This document shows positions 55,427-64,000 of a stretch of 64,000 nt of DNA, piece after piece. Positions within the stretch are counted from its first letter, which is position 1. Every line of letters starts with the position of its first letter. Under the pieces are notes generated by a model. The model worked only from the letters and a program-made list of their open reading frames with translations, did no database searches and was not told the DNA's origin. The DNA is from Pseudomonas solani (GTDB taxonomy: Bacteria; Pseudomonadota; Gammaproteobacteria; Pseudomonadales; Pseudomonadaceae): positions 1,696,501-1,760,500 of the forward strand of contig NZ_AP023081.1 of the NCBI RefSeq assembly GCF_026072635.1, written 5' to 3'. The position numbers and the translations under genes were made by a program.

Positions 55427-56437
55427 TTATTCCTGGTGGTAGCCGGTAACGCGCTCGACTTCTTCCTTGGAACCCAGGAACACCGGCACGCGCTGGTGCA
55501 GGGAGGTGGGCTGGATGTCGAGGATGCGCTGACGGCCATCGGTGGAGGCGCCGCCGGCCTGCTCGATGATGAAGGACATCGGGTTGGCTTCGTACATCAG
55601 GCGCAGCTTACCGGGCTTCTCCGGCTCACGGGCGTCCCAGGGGTACATGAACAGGCCGCCACGGGTGAGGATGCGGTGCACGTCGGCCACCATAGAGGCG
55701 ATCCAGCGCATGTTGTAGTTCTTGCCCAGCGGGCCTTCCTTGCCGGCCAGCAGCTCGTCCACGTAGCGCTTGACCGGGGCTTCCCAGTGGCGCTGGTTGG
55801 ACATGTTGATGGCGAACTCGGCGGTGGCGGTGGGCACGCGGATGTCATCGTGGGTCAGTACGAAGCTGCCCAGCTCGCGGTCCAGGGTGAAGCCCTTGAC
55901 GCCGTCGCCCAGGGTCAGCAGCAGCATGGTCTGCGGGCCGTAGATGGCGTAGCCGGCGGCCACCTGCTTGGTGCCCGGCTGCAGGAAGGCCTGCTCGTTG
56001 AGGCTGTCGTTCTGGGAGAGGTACTCGTCCGGGCAGCGCAGCACCGAGAAGATGGTGCCGACCGAGACGTTGACGTCGATGTTGGAAGAGCCGTCCAGCG
56101 GGTCGAATACCAGCAGGTACGCGCCCTTGGGGTACTTGCCGGGGATCTGGTAGGCGTTGTCCATCTCTTCGGAGGCCATGCCGGCCAGGTGGCCGCCCCA
56201 CTCGTTGGCTTCCAGGAGGATTTCGTTGGAGAGCACGTCGAGCTTCTTCTGTACCTCGCCCTGTACGTTCTCGGTGCCCATGCTGCCGAGCACGCCGCCG
56301 AGGGCGCCCTTGGAAACGGCATGGCTGATTTCCTTGCACGCACGCGCCACGATCTCGATGAGGAAGCGCAGATCGGCAGGGGTGTTGTGGCTACGGGTCT
56401 GCTCGATCAGATAGCGACTCAGGGTTACGCGGGACAT
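55427..56437 (-). CDS. fbp: Fructose-1,6-bisphosphatase, class I
   Basis: Gluconeogenic enzyme hydrolysing fructose 1,6-bisphosphate to fructose 6-phosphate, essential in Pseudomonas for growth on organic acids. The 336-aa protein has the metal/phosphate motif DPLDGSSNIDVN and the downstream RGGLFMYPWD and GKLRLMYEANPMSFI motifs. The start MSRVTLSRYLIEQTRSH at 56437 was chosen over a long unconserved extension. It is followed directly by the DUF924 gene. Confidence 0.97.
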   Translation of the reverse strand: MSRVTLSRYLIEQTRSHNTPADLRFLIEIVARACKEISHAVSKGALGGVLGSMGTENVQGEVQKKLDVLSNEILLEANEWGGHLAGMASEEMDNAYQIPGKYPKGAYLLVFDPLDGSSNIDVNVSVGTIFSVLRCPDEYLSQNDSLNEQAFLQPGTKQVAAGYAIYGPQTMLLLTLGDGVKGFTLDRELGSFVLTHDDIRVPTATAEFAINMSNQRHWEAPVKRYVDELLAGKEGPLGKNYNMRWIASMVADVHRILTRGGLFMYPWDAREPEKPGKLRLMYEANPMSFIIEQAGGASTDGRQRILDIQPTSLHQRVPVFLGSKEEVERVTGYHQE

Positions 56438-56610
56438 GGAAGAGGCTCCGGAGGGGAAGTAAAAACGCGCGCAGTTTAGCGCGACTCGCGCCGCAATGCT
56501 GCAAGCCGCTCGGCAGCCTTCTGCAATGCCCGGAGCAGAGGCGCCGGAGGCCTTCTGGGCGGCACGCAGAATCATCTGACGCAGCAAACGCCAACTGGTT
56601 CAGCGACGGC

Positions 56611-58257
56611 TCAGAGGCTCACCCGGGCCAGCGCGCAGACCTGGTTGCGGCCGTTGCGCTTGGCGTCGTACAGCGCGGCATCGGCCAACTGCAGCAGCTC
56701 GTCGAGGCTCTGCCCCTGGCTGGGCCAGATGGCCAGGCCGGCGGATAGGGTCACGTGCAGCTTGCCGCCACGGGTGGCCAGGCCGGTATCGGCCAGTTCG
56801 CGACGGATGGCTTCCAGGCGCAGGCGCGCCTCTTCGCTGTCGGCCCCGGGCAGGATCAGCAGGAACTCCTCGCCGCCGATGCGGAACACCGCGTCGGTGC
56901 TGCGCAGGCTGCATTCCAGGAAGCCGGCGACGCCCTTGAGCACGTCGTCGCCCACCAGGTGGCCGTGGCGGTCGTTGAGCTGCTTGAAGTGATCCAGGTC
57001 GATCAGCGCCAGGGCGATGGGGGTTTCCTCGCGGAGGCTACGGGCCTGCTCGCGGGCGAAGAATTCGTTGAGGTAGCGGCGGTTGTAGAGCCCGGTGAGC
57101 GGGTCGCAGAGGGCCTGCTCCTGCAGCTGCTCGTGCAGGCTGGAGATGGTGAGCAGGCGTTGCTCGCTCAGGGCCAGGGCCTCAGCCAGTTGCAGCTCGC
57201 TGCGGTGGCGCTCGGTCACCTCGCGCAGGTAGGCCATCCGCCCCAGCACATGGCTGCCGGTGCGGGTGACCCGCTCGATGGCCCGGGCGCGCACCTCGAA
57301 GTAACGCGGCGGCTCGCCCAGGGTCAGCATCGGCTCGCCACCGGCCTGCGCCTGCAGCAGGCCATGCAGTTCGACGCCGATCACCGGCCAGCCCAGCAGC
57401 GCCCTGCCCTGCCAGCCGTTACGCAAGCCCGCCAGGCGCAGCGCGGCGGGGTTGGCCTCGATCACGCGGCCCTTGGCATCGATCACCAGCACCGGATCGG
57501 GCAGCTCCTCCAACAACAGGTGGCGCGCCACCGGCAACAGGTCGAACAGGCGCACACCGAGGATCAGCCAGGAAAACGCCAGCAGGGTGAAGGCGAAGCT
57601 GAAGGGCGTCGGGTCGAAGCCGAACAGGGTCCAGCCGAACACCACGTAGCTGATGTTGGCCGCCCAGGGCACGCAGGTGACCACGGCGAAGGCGAGGTAG
57701 TGGCGACGATGCAGGCCGTGGCTGGTGATCACCGCTCGGCTCACCACCGCCAGGCAGAACAGCATCAGCACATAGACGTACACCGCGGTGCCGTGGAACA
57801 GCACGCCGTGCTCGTACACCACCGGCGCACCCGGCAGGCTGGAAGCCGGCGCCGTGGCCGGGCCATAGAAGGCCTGCCAGGGGTTGAGCAGCGCCAGGCC
57901 CCATACCGCCAGCGGCGCGATCGCCAGGGGCAGGTAGCGCTGCGGCGCCAGAGGCTCGCGGATGCTGTTGACGTATTGCCAGAGGAACACCGCCCAGAGC
58001 GTGGGCACGGCGACGACCCCCGGCCAGGCCATGCTGGCCCAGAACACCTTGCACGAGGCGCCCTGGGCGGCCAGTTCGAGGCCGGCGGTGGTCAGCCACC
58101 AGAGAATGCAGACATGCAGGACGACGAAGCTGGCGCGGCCCGGGAAGTAGCGCTGGCGGCCGATCCAGCGGGCCAGGAACATGATGCCGACGCTCAGCAT
58201 CCCGGTGAACAGGACGGGAGTGGTCAGCGCCCAGCCGGAGCCGCTGCACATGCTCAT
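56611..58257 (-). CDS. Membrane diguanylate cyclase with 7TM and PAS domains
   Basis: A 548-aa c-di-GMP synthase. The N-terminal half is a seven-helix membrane sensor of the HisKA_7TM type. A PAS domain (LPDPVLVIDAKGRVIEANPA) and a coiled-coil linker follow, then a C-terminal GGDEF domain with the active GGEEF (RIGGEEFLLILPGAD). The RxxD product-inhibition site (RSTD) lies five residues before it. The enzyme is expected to be active and feedback-inhibited. Ligand unknown. Lies 173 bp upstream of fbp on the same strand. Confidence 0.9.
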   Translation of the reverse strand: MSMCSGSGWALTTPVLFTGMLSVGIMFLARWIGRQRYFPGRASFVVLHVCILWWLTTAGLELAAQGASCKVFWASMAWPGVVAVPTLWAVFLWQYVNSIREPLAPQRYLPLAIAPLAVWGLALLNPWQAFYGPATAPASSLPGAPVVYEHGVLFHGTAVYVYVLMLFCLAVVSRAVITSHGLHRRHYLAFAVVTCVPWAANISYVVFGWTLFGFDPTPFSFAFTLLAFSWLILGVRLFDLLPVARHLLLEELPDPVLVIDAKGRVIEANPAALRLAGLRNGWQGRALLGWPVIGVELHGLLQAQAGGEPMLTLGEPPRYFEVRARAIERVTRTGSHVLGRMAYLREVTERHRSELQLAEALALSEQRLLTISSLHEQLQEQALCDPLTGLYNRRYLNEFFAREQARSLREETPIALALIDLDHFKQLNDRHGHLVGDDVLKGVAGFLECSLRSTDAVFRIGGEEFLLILPGADSEEARLRLEAIRRELADTGLATRGGKLHVTLSAGLAIWPSQGQSLDELLQLADAALYDAKRNGRNQVCALARVSL

Positions 58258-58462
58258 GCCGGGCGCCCCACGGCGAGCCGACGAATGACCGGCCGCCCGA
58301 AGAAGGACTGGCCCAAGAGGCGGGCAGCTTGCAGCTGCGAAATGAAGTCGAGCACCGGTCGTACCTGACGCAAAGGAACGTTGCGCGACCCCTGTCGCGC
58401 AACGGCGCCAAGATACAGCAAAAAGCCAGTATCTACGTGACAACTTCGCTCAGCGAGCGGCC

Positions 58463-59839
58463 TCAGCCCCCCTTGCTTTGGCCCTTCAGCAGGCTCAGCG
58501 CCATCAGCACCAGAAGCCCCACGCCCAGCAACAGGACGGCCCACAGGCCGATGCGCTTCCAGGCCAATGCCGAGCCCTTCTCCTCGGCCACCACCACCGC
58601 CTTGGCCTCGGCCAGGCGCAGGTCGCCATCGGGCTGGGCGCTGCCCATCTTCGCCAGGCTGCCGGGGCCGTAGCCGGGCACCAGGGTGGTCAACGGCAGT
58701 TCGGCGCTGGCCGCGCCGGGCTTGCCGACGGCCAGAGTGTAGGGCGGCGTGCCCCGGGCCAGGAACACCAGTTGCAGCGCACGCATGCCTACCTGCAGGG
58801 TCGGGGCCTTGGCGCCGAAGCCGCCGGCGCGCTGGTCCACACTCATCTTCAGGTGCTGCACCGGCATCCAGCCGTCCAGTTCGAGCCGGTCGTGCAGCAC
58901 CTCCTTGCCGTCCTTGGGCAGGCGGTAGAGCAGCCCCGAGGTCAGCGCCTGCCATTGCGCGGTGTCGTTGCTCCGCGCCTGGAGCCGCACCGGCGCCAGG
59001 GTATTGGCCTGTTCGAGGGAGAATTTCAGGCTCTCCACCGGCAGCGGCAACGGCAGGTCCCAGCTGTACTCGCCGGCCGCCGGGCTGCCTGCGGGCAGCG
59101 GGTCGGACCAGACCATCGGCGCCGGGCTGCTTTCCTGGCGGGCACCGGTGACCCGCGCTTCGGTGAGCAACGGCGCTTCGCGGTCCAGCCAGAGCAGGCG
59201 CAGGTAGCGCGCCTTGTGCCCGGGCAGGGTCACTTCACGCTGGTAGATATGGTCGTTGCCGAAGCTCAGCCGGGCGATCTGCCCGGTGCCCCAGGACTGC
59301 CAGCTCTGCAGGTCGTCACTGGCCTCGATGGTGAACTGCTGGAAGCCTTCACCCTCCTCGCTCCAGTCGATCACCAGTTTCTCCAGGGGCGCTTTCATGC
59401 CACTGGCGTCCAGCAACCAGCCACGCAGGCGCTCGCCGCTGGCGGCCGGGTCTTCCGGCAGCACCTCGACCACGGTGCCGGTTGTGCTGCGTTCCACCCG
59501 CACCCGAGGCGCACCCAGGCTGGTATCGGCCGGGCCGCGCAGGGGGAACCACTTGAGTTCCAGCTCCTGCTCGCTGCGGGTGACCTGGGATTCACCCCGG
59601 GCCAGCGCATAGGCCAGGGGCTCGCCCTCGGCGTTGAAGATGCGCAGGTCACGCAGGTCGGCATGACGGGCGAGGAAATGCAGCGACATCGGCAGGTCGA
59701 CGCGGTACCAGGGGCCATTGCCCTCGACCTTGAGCGGTACCCGGGCGGCGAAGTCGTCCAGGCTGTCCTGGGCCTGCACCGGCTGTGTCACGCACAGCAG
59801 GCCCAGGCAGATGTTCAGCAAGAGGGGGAAACGGCTCAT
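58463..59839 (-). CDS. DUF3999 family membrane-anchored periplasmic protein
   Basis: A 458-aa protein: signal peptide (LLLNICLGLLCVTQPVQAQ), a large beta-rich periplasmic part with two repeated sandwich-like modules (about 30-400) and one C-terminal membrane helix (about 430-450, WAVLLLGVGLLVLMALSLL). It is the DUF3999 family; function unknown. Its ATG overlaps the DUF2339 stop by 4 bp. The pair is conserved next to each other, suggesting a complex in which DUF3999 is the periplasmic partner. Confidence 0.85.
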   Translation of the reverse strand: MSRFPLLLNICLGLLCVTQPVQAQDSLDDFAARVPLKVEGNGPWYRVDLPMSLHFLARHADLRDLRIFNAEGEPLAYALARGESQVTRSEQELELKWFPLRGPADTSLGAPRVRVERSTTGTVVEVLPEDPAASGERLRGWLLDASGMKAPLEKLVIDWSEEGEGFQQFTIEASDDLQSWQSWGTGQIARLSFGNDHIYQREVTLPGHKARYLRLLWLDREAPLLTEARVTGARQESSPAPMVWSDPLPAGSPAAGEYSWDLPLPLPVESLKFSLEQANTLAPVRLQARSNDTAQWQALTSGLLYRLPKDGKEVLHDRLELDGWMPVQHLKMSVDQRAGGFGAKAPTLQVGMRALQLVFLARGTPPYTLAVGKPGAASAELPLTTLVPGYGPGSLAKMGSAQPDGDLRLAEAKAVVVAEEKGSALAWKRIGLWAVLLLGVGLLVLMALSLLKGQSKGG

Positions 59840-62800
59840 GCGTTGACCTGCTCCGATTCGGGCGCCGCCCGCTTGGGCGGAAGCGGCGCGAAGTAACCGA
59901 CGACCAGCAGCAACACGCCGACGCCGATGAAGGAAATGATCCGCTCCAGGCCGCCCCGGTTACCCAGTTCGACGAAGAACAGCTTGGCCACCACCACCGC
60001 GATCAGCGCGGCGCCCACCAGCCACAGCTCGCGGCGCACGCGCCTGTGGCCGCCGATCATCAGGCCCAGGGCGATGCTGGTCCAGACGATGGACAGGCCG
60101 GCCTGCACCAGCATCGAATCCAGCTGCGCATCCAGCACGAAGGGCACGCCGCCCCAGTGGTGGGCGCTGCGGAAGACGATGGCCGTGGCCAGGGCGAACA
60201 GCGAGGCGCCCACCACCAGCTGCGGCGCCAGGCGCTGGATGCTGGTGTCGAAGCCGAACTCGCCGAGGTTCTCGCGCAGCCACAGCCAGACGCCCAGCAG
60301 GGCGAACAGCAGGCCCAGCTCCAGCGGGTTGACCAGCGGCAGGTAGGGCAGCGGGTCGGCACTGCCGTCGCTCCAGGCGTTGGCGATCCAGAACCAGGCC
60401 AGCATCATCGCCGCCAGGGGCATGGCGGCCCACAGGCGGTATTCGCGCGGGAAGGCGACCACCGGCCAGGGCAGGCGCGACACCCGGGTGACCAGCAGCA
60501 GGTAGAGGCTCGGCAACAGGGCCCAGCCCAGCCAGCGCCAGGCGTTGTAATGCTCGGACAGCAGCATCAGCAGGTAACGCAGCTCCAGCGCCAGCACCCC
60601 GAGGATCAACCAGCAACCCAGCACGTGGGCGGCGCTGCGGGGACCTTCCGGCAGCAGCCCGTGGAGCTTGCGCAGGGCCAGCAGGTGCACCGCGAACAGC
60701 GCGCCCCAGCCCAGCCAGCCGAAGTCCGCCGCCGGGTGGTAATGCGGGTTCCAGGCAAGCATCAGCACCACCAGCGCACCCGGCACCAGCAGCAGGCAGA
60801 GCAGCGCCAGGGTGCGCCACTGGGTGCGCAGCGCCAGCAGCATCCACAGCGCCACGGTCACCGCCGCCGCCAGCAGCACCAGGGGCACCTGCAGTTCCGG
60901 CGCGGCGAAGCGGGCGATCTCGGCGACCCAGGTCAGGGTCCACCAGCCCGCGCTCCACACCAGCAGCAGTTGCGACAGGTGCCCCAGGCTCAGGCCTTGC
61001 AGGCGCGGGTCTTCGCGACGGGTCTCGTGGTGCAGGCGCCAGGCGCCGGCCAGGGCGGCCAGGGACAGCACCAGCGGCGTCCAGAAGCCGGCGTGGGCCA
61101 GCGGGCGCAAGCCCTCGGCACTCAACTGGCCGAGCAGCAGCGGGCTCACCGCGAGGAAGCTCAGGCCGGCGATCACCTGCAGCGCCAGGCCGAAGACGAA
61201 GCTGGCGCGCAGTTGCAGGTGCAGGCTGAGCCAGACGATCAGCAGGCCGCTGCCGCCCCATACCGCGCTGGCCGTACGCCAGGGCAGGACGAAGAGCACC
61301 GCCAGGTTGATGAACACCAGACCCACCAGCAGCACCAGGGACATGCTGTGCAGCAGGCGCTTGTCGTTGCGCACCATGTCGTCGCGGGCCGCCACCAGCA
61401 TGCCGCCGATCAGCGCCAGGCCGATCAGCGAGGCGGTGACCAGGCCACTCCAGCCCAGCGCACTGCCGCTGCCCAGCCCGCTGCGGTCCATGCCCAGGAG
61501 GAACACGGCGCCACCGAGCAGCTGCACGGCGAAGGCGCTGAAGAGGAAGGTGCGCGAGGCCAGGCGCAGGCCGACGTAGAGGGTCGCCAGGCCGGCCAGG
61601 GCCCAGACGATGGCGGTGCCTTCGGCGCGCAGGCACAGCGGCGCGATCAGGTAGAGGAAGGCCAGCCCGCTGCAGGCCAGCACCGGCAAGCCGCTGCGCT
61701 CCCAGGCGGACGCCTCTTCCTCCTGCGCACCGCGCAGCTGCCAGAAGCTGAACAGCAGCGCCACGCCGAGCATCAGCGCGCCCAGCGCCGCACCGTCCAG
61801 CAGGCTGTCGACGCCCACGCGCAGGCTGCCGAGGAAGGCCAGTGCCGCCCCCACCTGCAACAGCAGGGCGAAGGCGCGGGCCAGCGGCCGGCGCTGACGC
61901 AGGCCCAACCAGAAGATGCCGGCGCCTTCCACGGCCCAGGCAGCGGAGGTCCAGCGCGCATCCAGGCCCAGCGGGATGGCCAGGGTGCCGAACACCACGC
62001 CGAGAGCCATGCAGGTTTCCACCAGCAACAAGGCGCGGCCCGGTGCGCGACCGGCCAGGACCCGGGCGATGAACATGTACAGCAGGCCCATGGCCAGGGC
62101 GCTGAAGGCGGCGCCGAACTCGATGTGGTGGATCACCGCGTACTGCAGGCCGAAACCGACCAGGGGCGGGCCGAACAGCACGGTGCCGTCGATGTAGTCG
62201 CCCTGGCGCGCCGACCAGCGCAGCAGCGCATCACGCTCGCCATCCGGCGCGGCCGCCGCTTCACGCAGCTTGCGCCGGGCGAACAGCAGGCCGATGGCCA
62301 GGTACATGAGGAAGAACAGCACCAGGAAGGGCTCGGTGCTGGCGAACAGCTCCGGCTTGTAGGAGCGCAGGCCCCAGGCGAAGCCGATGCCGAAGGTGCC
62401 GACGAAGCCGATCAGGTTGAGCAGGCGCCAGGCCTTGAACCAGGCGATGGCGAAGATGCCGGCGTTGAGCAGGGCGAAATAGGAGAACAGCGCGACATGG
62501 TTGCCGCTGCCGGTGGAGGTGAGGATCGGCGCGGCGAAACCACCCAGTGCCGCAGCGGCGGCCAGGCCCAGGGCGTCCTGCAGCACCGCGAGGATGGCCG
62601 AGCAGAGGGTGACCACGATCAGCAGGATCAGCGCCATCTTCGGGTCCAGCAGCGGATGCAGGCGCATCGCCGCGAACACCGTCAGGTAGAGCACCGCAAT
62701 ACCCGCACCCTGCAGCATCAGGCCGTAGTTGGGGTTGCGCTTGCGCAGCCACCAGCCCAGCCCCAGCAGGGCGATGGCCGCAGCGGCCACACCTGCATAG

Positions 62801-63504
62801 CGCACCTCGATGGGCACCACCATGCCTTCGGTGGCGTAGCGCAGGAGGAAGGCCAGGCCGAGGAACAGCAGCAGCACGCCGACCCGCAGCACGGTGTTGC
62901 CGCCGAACAGCCAGTTGCGCGCGGCCTCGAAGCCGCGCTCGAACAGCGAGGGCTCGCGGGGCGGCGGCGGTGGGGGCGGGGTGACCGGGGCACGGGCGAC
63001 CATGGGCTCCGGCTGGCGCGGCGGCAGCGGTTCGGCCAAGGGCTCGGGGAGGGGTTCCAGGGTCCAGTCGCTGACATCCGGCTGGCGCGGTGGCGGGCTG
63101 ACCACCAGGGGCTCCGGCTCGAGCTCCGCAGGCAGTTCCCAGACCAGCTCGCTGTCGTCCACCGGTTGCTCCGGCTTCTCCGGTGCGGCGGCCTGGGCAT
63201 GGACGACGGGCGCTTCCGGCACTGGCACGGGCGCCTCGGTGGGCGGCGCGGCGGGAGCGGTGGGTTGCACCCCGCTGCGCTCGACCTTGAGCAGCCGCTC
63301 ATGGATGGCCTGCGTACCGACATCGAAACGGGCCGCGAACTCGCGCAGCTGCTTCTGCAGGGCGGCGTTTTCCGTACTCAGCCCGTGCAGGCGGATCGCC
63401 TGTCCGAGGCCCAATCCGAGGAGGCCGCCCAGCAGGGCTCCGGTGATCGATTCACCGGCTGCCGCTCCCATGGCCAGACCCACCAGCATGAAGATCCATT
63501 GCAT
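59836..63504 (-). CDS. DUF2339 family giant polytopic membrane protein
   Basis: A 1222-aa protein with a short N-terminal membrane hairpin (MQWIFMLVGLAMGAAAGES), a cytoplasmic coiled coil and a Pro-rich linker (about 40-200), then some 25-30 hydrophobic segments to the C-terminus, which ends in a short basic tail. It is the DUF2339 family. No transporter or enzyme motif is evident; a channel, flippase or envelope sensor are all possible. The start ATG 63504 was preferred to a TTG five codons upstream. The antisense strand is also open for about 1300 codons, which is a GC effect. Confidence 0.85.
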   Translation of the reverse strand: MQWIFMLVGLAMGAAAGESITGALLGGLLGLGLGQAIRLHGLSTENAALQKQLREFAARFDVGTQAIHERLLKVERSGVQPTAPAAPPTEAPVPVPEAPVVHAQAAAPEKPEQPVDDSELVWELPAELEPEPLVVSPPPRQPDVSDWTLEPLPEPLAEPLPPRQPEPMVARAPVTPPPPPPPREPSLFERGFEAARNWLFGGNTVLRVGVLLLFLGLAFLLRYATEGMVVPIEVRYAGVAAAAIALLGLGWWLRKRNPNYGLMLQGAGIAVLYLTVFAAMRLHPLLDPKMALILLIVVTLCSAILAVLQDALGLAAAAALGGFAAPILTSTGSGNHVALFSYFALLNAGIFAIAWFKAWRLLNLIGFVGTFGIGFAWGLRSYKPELFASTEPFLVLFFLMYLAIGLLFARRKLREAAAAPDGERDALLRWSARQGDYIDGTVLFGPPLVGFGLQYAVIHHIEFGAAFSALAMGLLYMFIARVLAGRAPGRALLLVETCMALGVVFGTLAIPLGLDARWTSAAWAVEGAGIFWLGLRQRRPLARAFALLLQVGAALAFLGSLRVGVDSLLDGAALGALMLGVALLFSFWQLRGAQEEEASAWERSGLPVLACSGLAFLYLIAPLCLRAEGTAIVWALAGLATLYVGLRLASRTFLFSAFAVQLLGGAVFLLGMDRSGLGSGSALGWSGLVTASLIGLALIGGMLVAARDDMVRNDKRLLHSMSLVLLVGLVFINLAVLFVLPWRTASAVWGGSGLLIVWLSLHLQLRASFVFGLALQVIAGLSFLAVSPLLLGQLSAEGLRPLAHAGFWTPLVLSLAALAGAWRLHHETRREDPRLQGLSLGHLSQLLLVWSAGWWTLTWVAEIARFAAPELQVPLVLLAAAVTVALWMLLALRTQWRTLALLCLLLVPGALVVLMLAWNPHYHPAADFGWLGWGALFAVHLLALRKLHGLLPEGPRSAAHVLGCWLILGVLALELRYLLMLLSEHYNAWRWLGWALLPSLYLLLVTRVSRLPWPVVAFPREYRLWAAMPLAAMMLAWFWIANAWSDGSADPLPYLPLVNPLELGLLFALLGVWLWLRENLGEFGFDTSIQRLAPQLVVGASLFALATAIVFRSAHHWGGVPFVLDAQLDSMLVQAGLSIVWTSIALGLMIGGHRRVRRELWLVGAALIAVVVAKLFFVELGNRGGLERIISFIGVGVLLLVVGYFAPLPPKRAAPESEQVNA

Positions 63505-63707
63505 GCACTGAATTCCCAAGTGATTGAGAAGAAACGCCAGATCCCTGCACGTTCAACGCCGCCGCCCGGCGTAAATGGCGACGCGCCAGTATATCGAGCG
63601 AAACGGAACACTCCCTACAGACGAATGCTGGCCATCTCACAGACACAGAAAATTCATTCGATTGCGCACAGAGAGTAGAAATCGTCTCGCCGGCCGGCGG
63701 CAAACTG

Positions 63708-63735
63708 TTCACAAATTCGCCAATCCCGCTATGAT
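63708..63735 (+). promoter_or_regulatory. Sigma-70-type promoter of the YkgJ-family gene
   Basis: TTCACA (63708-63713) and TATGAT (63730-63735) are each one base from consensus and are separated by 16 bp. The start codon follows 35 bp after the -10 box. Confidence 0.6.
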
Positions 63736-63770
63736 GCGCGCCCTCCCAGCCCCAAGCCCGCGCCCAAGCC

Positions 63771-64000
63771 ATGAAAACCATGCTCATCGTCGGTGCCGAC
63801 ATCGATCGCACCGAAACCTGGATCCGTTACGAAAAGAGCATGTGCCACGCCTGCGTCTCCAGCTGCTGCACCATGCCGGTCGAGGCCCGCATCAGCGATC
63901 TGATCCGCATGGAGCTGGTGGCCGACTTCGAGCGTGGCGAGCCGCCGAAGAACATCGCCAAGCGCCTGATGAAGGACGGCCTGGTGGAACGCTTCAACCA
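63771..64000 (+). CDS. YkgJ-type cysteine cluster protein (partial, cut at the right edge)
   Basis: The first 76 codons of a protein with a CxxC...CC cluster (SMCHACVSSCCTMPVEARISD at about residues 26-46, shown here in part), typical of the YkgJ/UPF0153 family, whose members are thought to bind a metal or iron-sulfur cluster. The start is MKTMLIVGADIDRTETW; an internal ATG at codon 4 is an alternative. The rest lies beyond the window. Confidence 0.8.
   Translation, partial: MKTMLIVGADIDRTETWIRYEKSMCHACVSSCCTMPVEARISDLIRMELVADFERGEPPKNIAKRLMKDGLVERFN

Noticed and set aside
59785..63678. Plus-strand open frame of 1297 codons, Gln/His/Arg-rich
   Set aside because: It is antisense to the DUF2339 gene. 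The composition is what a GC-rich membrane gene gives on its complement, and there is no ribosome site or family motif.

Overview
The window is an ordinary chromosomal segment of a high-GC Pseudomonas. Gene content and order follow the P. aeruginosa chromosome from the pilMNO/ponA region through the medium-chain-length PHA locus, ubiEJB, hisIE, tatABC, the hut cluster and fbp. The calls rest on motifs and recalled gene order, not on a database search. I see no tRNA, rRNA, CRISPR array, prophage or intact insertion sequence.

Layout. 1-2095 (minus): start of the type IV pilus alignment operon pilM-pilN-pilO, cut at the left edge. 2277-4700: PBP1A, divergent. 4816-8047 (minus): malic enzyme, an M48 lipoprotein peptidase and ribosomal protein L31. 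8210-15465 (plus): priA, argS, an FtsN-like SPOR protein, hslV-hslU and a DUF971 protein. 15756-20988 (plus): phaC1-phaZ-phaC2-phaD, facing the phasin genes phaI-phaF and a small PHA-system protein (21035-22827, minus). 22970-28980 (plus): ubiE-ubiJ-ubiB, hisI-hisE, tatA-tatB-tatC and rsmE, mostly overlapping or tightly spaced. 29053-33142: two tandem chemoreceptors. 33200-38836: a UPF0158 protein, a polar amino-acid ABC transporter, dtd-pip, a small lipoprotein and a NUDIX hydrolase. 38837-39529: a gene-poor stretch with direct and palindromic repeats.

39530-53941 is the histidine utilisation region. The minus-strand operon reads hutU-hutH-transporter-(permease remnant)-hutX-hutW-hutV-hutH paralogue-hutI-hutG. 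hutC-hutD lie upstream on the same strand, and hutF diverges from hutC. Together they encode uptake of histidine and its five-step conversion to glutamate and formate, controlled by HutC through palindromic sites before hutU and between hutC and hutF. 53946-59839 (minus): lipocalin, a BamE-like lipoprotein, a DUF924 protein, fbp, a membrane diguanylate cyclase and a DUF3999 protein. A very large multi-pass DUF2339 protein is coupled to the last. A YkgJ-type cysteine-cluster gene runs off the right edge.

Points worth checking: hslU and tatB each appear to lack one base in a C run (real frameshifts or homopolymer errors); the second HutH homologue lacks exactly the Ala-Ser-Gly triad that forms the MIO cofactor; a short in-frame remnant that looks like the C-terminus of an amino-acid permease lies behind the hut transporter; and two neighbouring chemoreceptors have nearly identical signalling halves. 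I found no clear candidate for a wholly new system. The least understood intact module is the DUF2339-DUF3999 pair.
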